A stretch of 5,026 nucleotides of DNA from Paracoccaceae bacterium (GTDB taxonomy: Bacteria; Pseudomonadota; Alphaproteobacteria; Rhodobacterales; Rhodobacteraceae). The notes beneath the pieces are model-generated. The model saw nothing but the letters and a program-made list of their open reading frames with translations, was not told the DNA's origin and ran no database searches. How positions within the stretch are numbered: the first letter of the stretch is position 1; each line of letters begins with the position of its first letter. The translations under genes and the position numbers were made by a program. Location: positions 1 through 5,026 of the forward strand of contig JAASTF010000252.1 in the NCBI GenBank assembly GCA_021767525.1. Reading direction: 5' to 3'. This document shows positions 5,014 through 5,026 of the stretch, in pieces.

Positions 5014-5026
5014 GTGTTTCTTTCTC

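Overview
The window is GC-rich and densely coded. Its protein families, and a GC-rich intergenic hairpin block of a style I associate with Rhodobacteraceae, suggest an alphaproteobacterium, most likely a Rhodobacter/Roseobacter relative. This placement comes from sequence style and memory, not from a marker gene. Six protein-coding genes can be supported, five on the minus strand and one on the plus strand. I see no RNA gene, insertion sequence, CRISPR array or tRNA.

Layout in plus coordinates. Positions 1-1082 (-) hold most of an aromatic-L-amino-acid-decarboxylase-type PLP enzyme; its C-terminus runs off the left edge. Positions 1083-1293 are non-coding and hold a probable decarboxylase promoter with an 18-bp inverted repeat, a TTAACGG direct repeat and a tandem-hairpin block. 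Positions 1294-1494 (-) encode a 66-residue DUF2783 protein. Directly upstream of it, and translationally linked, 1500-3113 (-) encodes a complete FAD-dependent aromatic-ring monooxygenase. Positions 3114-3260 form a divergent promoter region with a small palindrome, a heat-shock-like promoter candidate and a perfect 9-bp hairpin. Positions 3261-3827 (+) encode a six-helix HdeD/DUF308 membrane protein. Convergent to it after 27 bp, 3855-4055 (-) encode a 66-residue two-helix membrane protein, lying 7 nt downstream of a metallo-beta-lactamase-fold hydrolase gene at 4063-5013 (-).

How the genes may work together. The large flavoprotein hydroxylase with a tiny co-translated partner resembles the two-component 3-hydroxyphenylacetate 6-hydroxylase (MhaA/MhaB) known from Pseudomonas putida, which makes homogentisate. 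The neighbouring aromatic amino-acid decarboxylase fits an aromatic amino acid/amine degradation locus. This assignment is inference; the true substrate cannot be read from the sequence.

The most notable oddity is the MBL-fold protein. It keeps three zinc-1 histidines and the bridging aspartate but has lost the Asp, the adjacent His and the last His of the classical dinuclear site, so it is either mononuclear or uses another ligand set.
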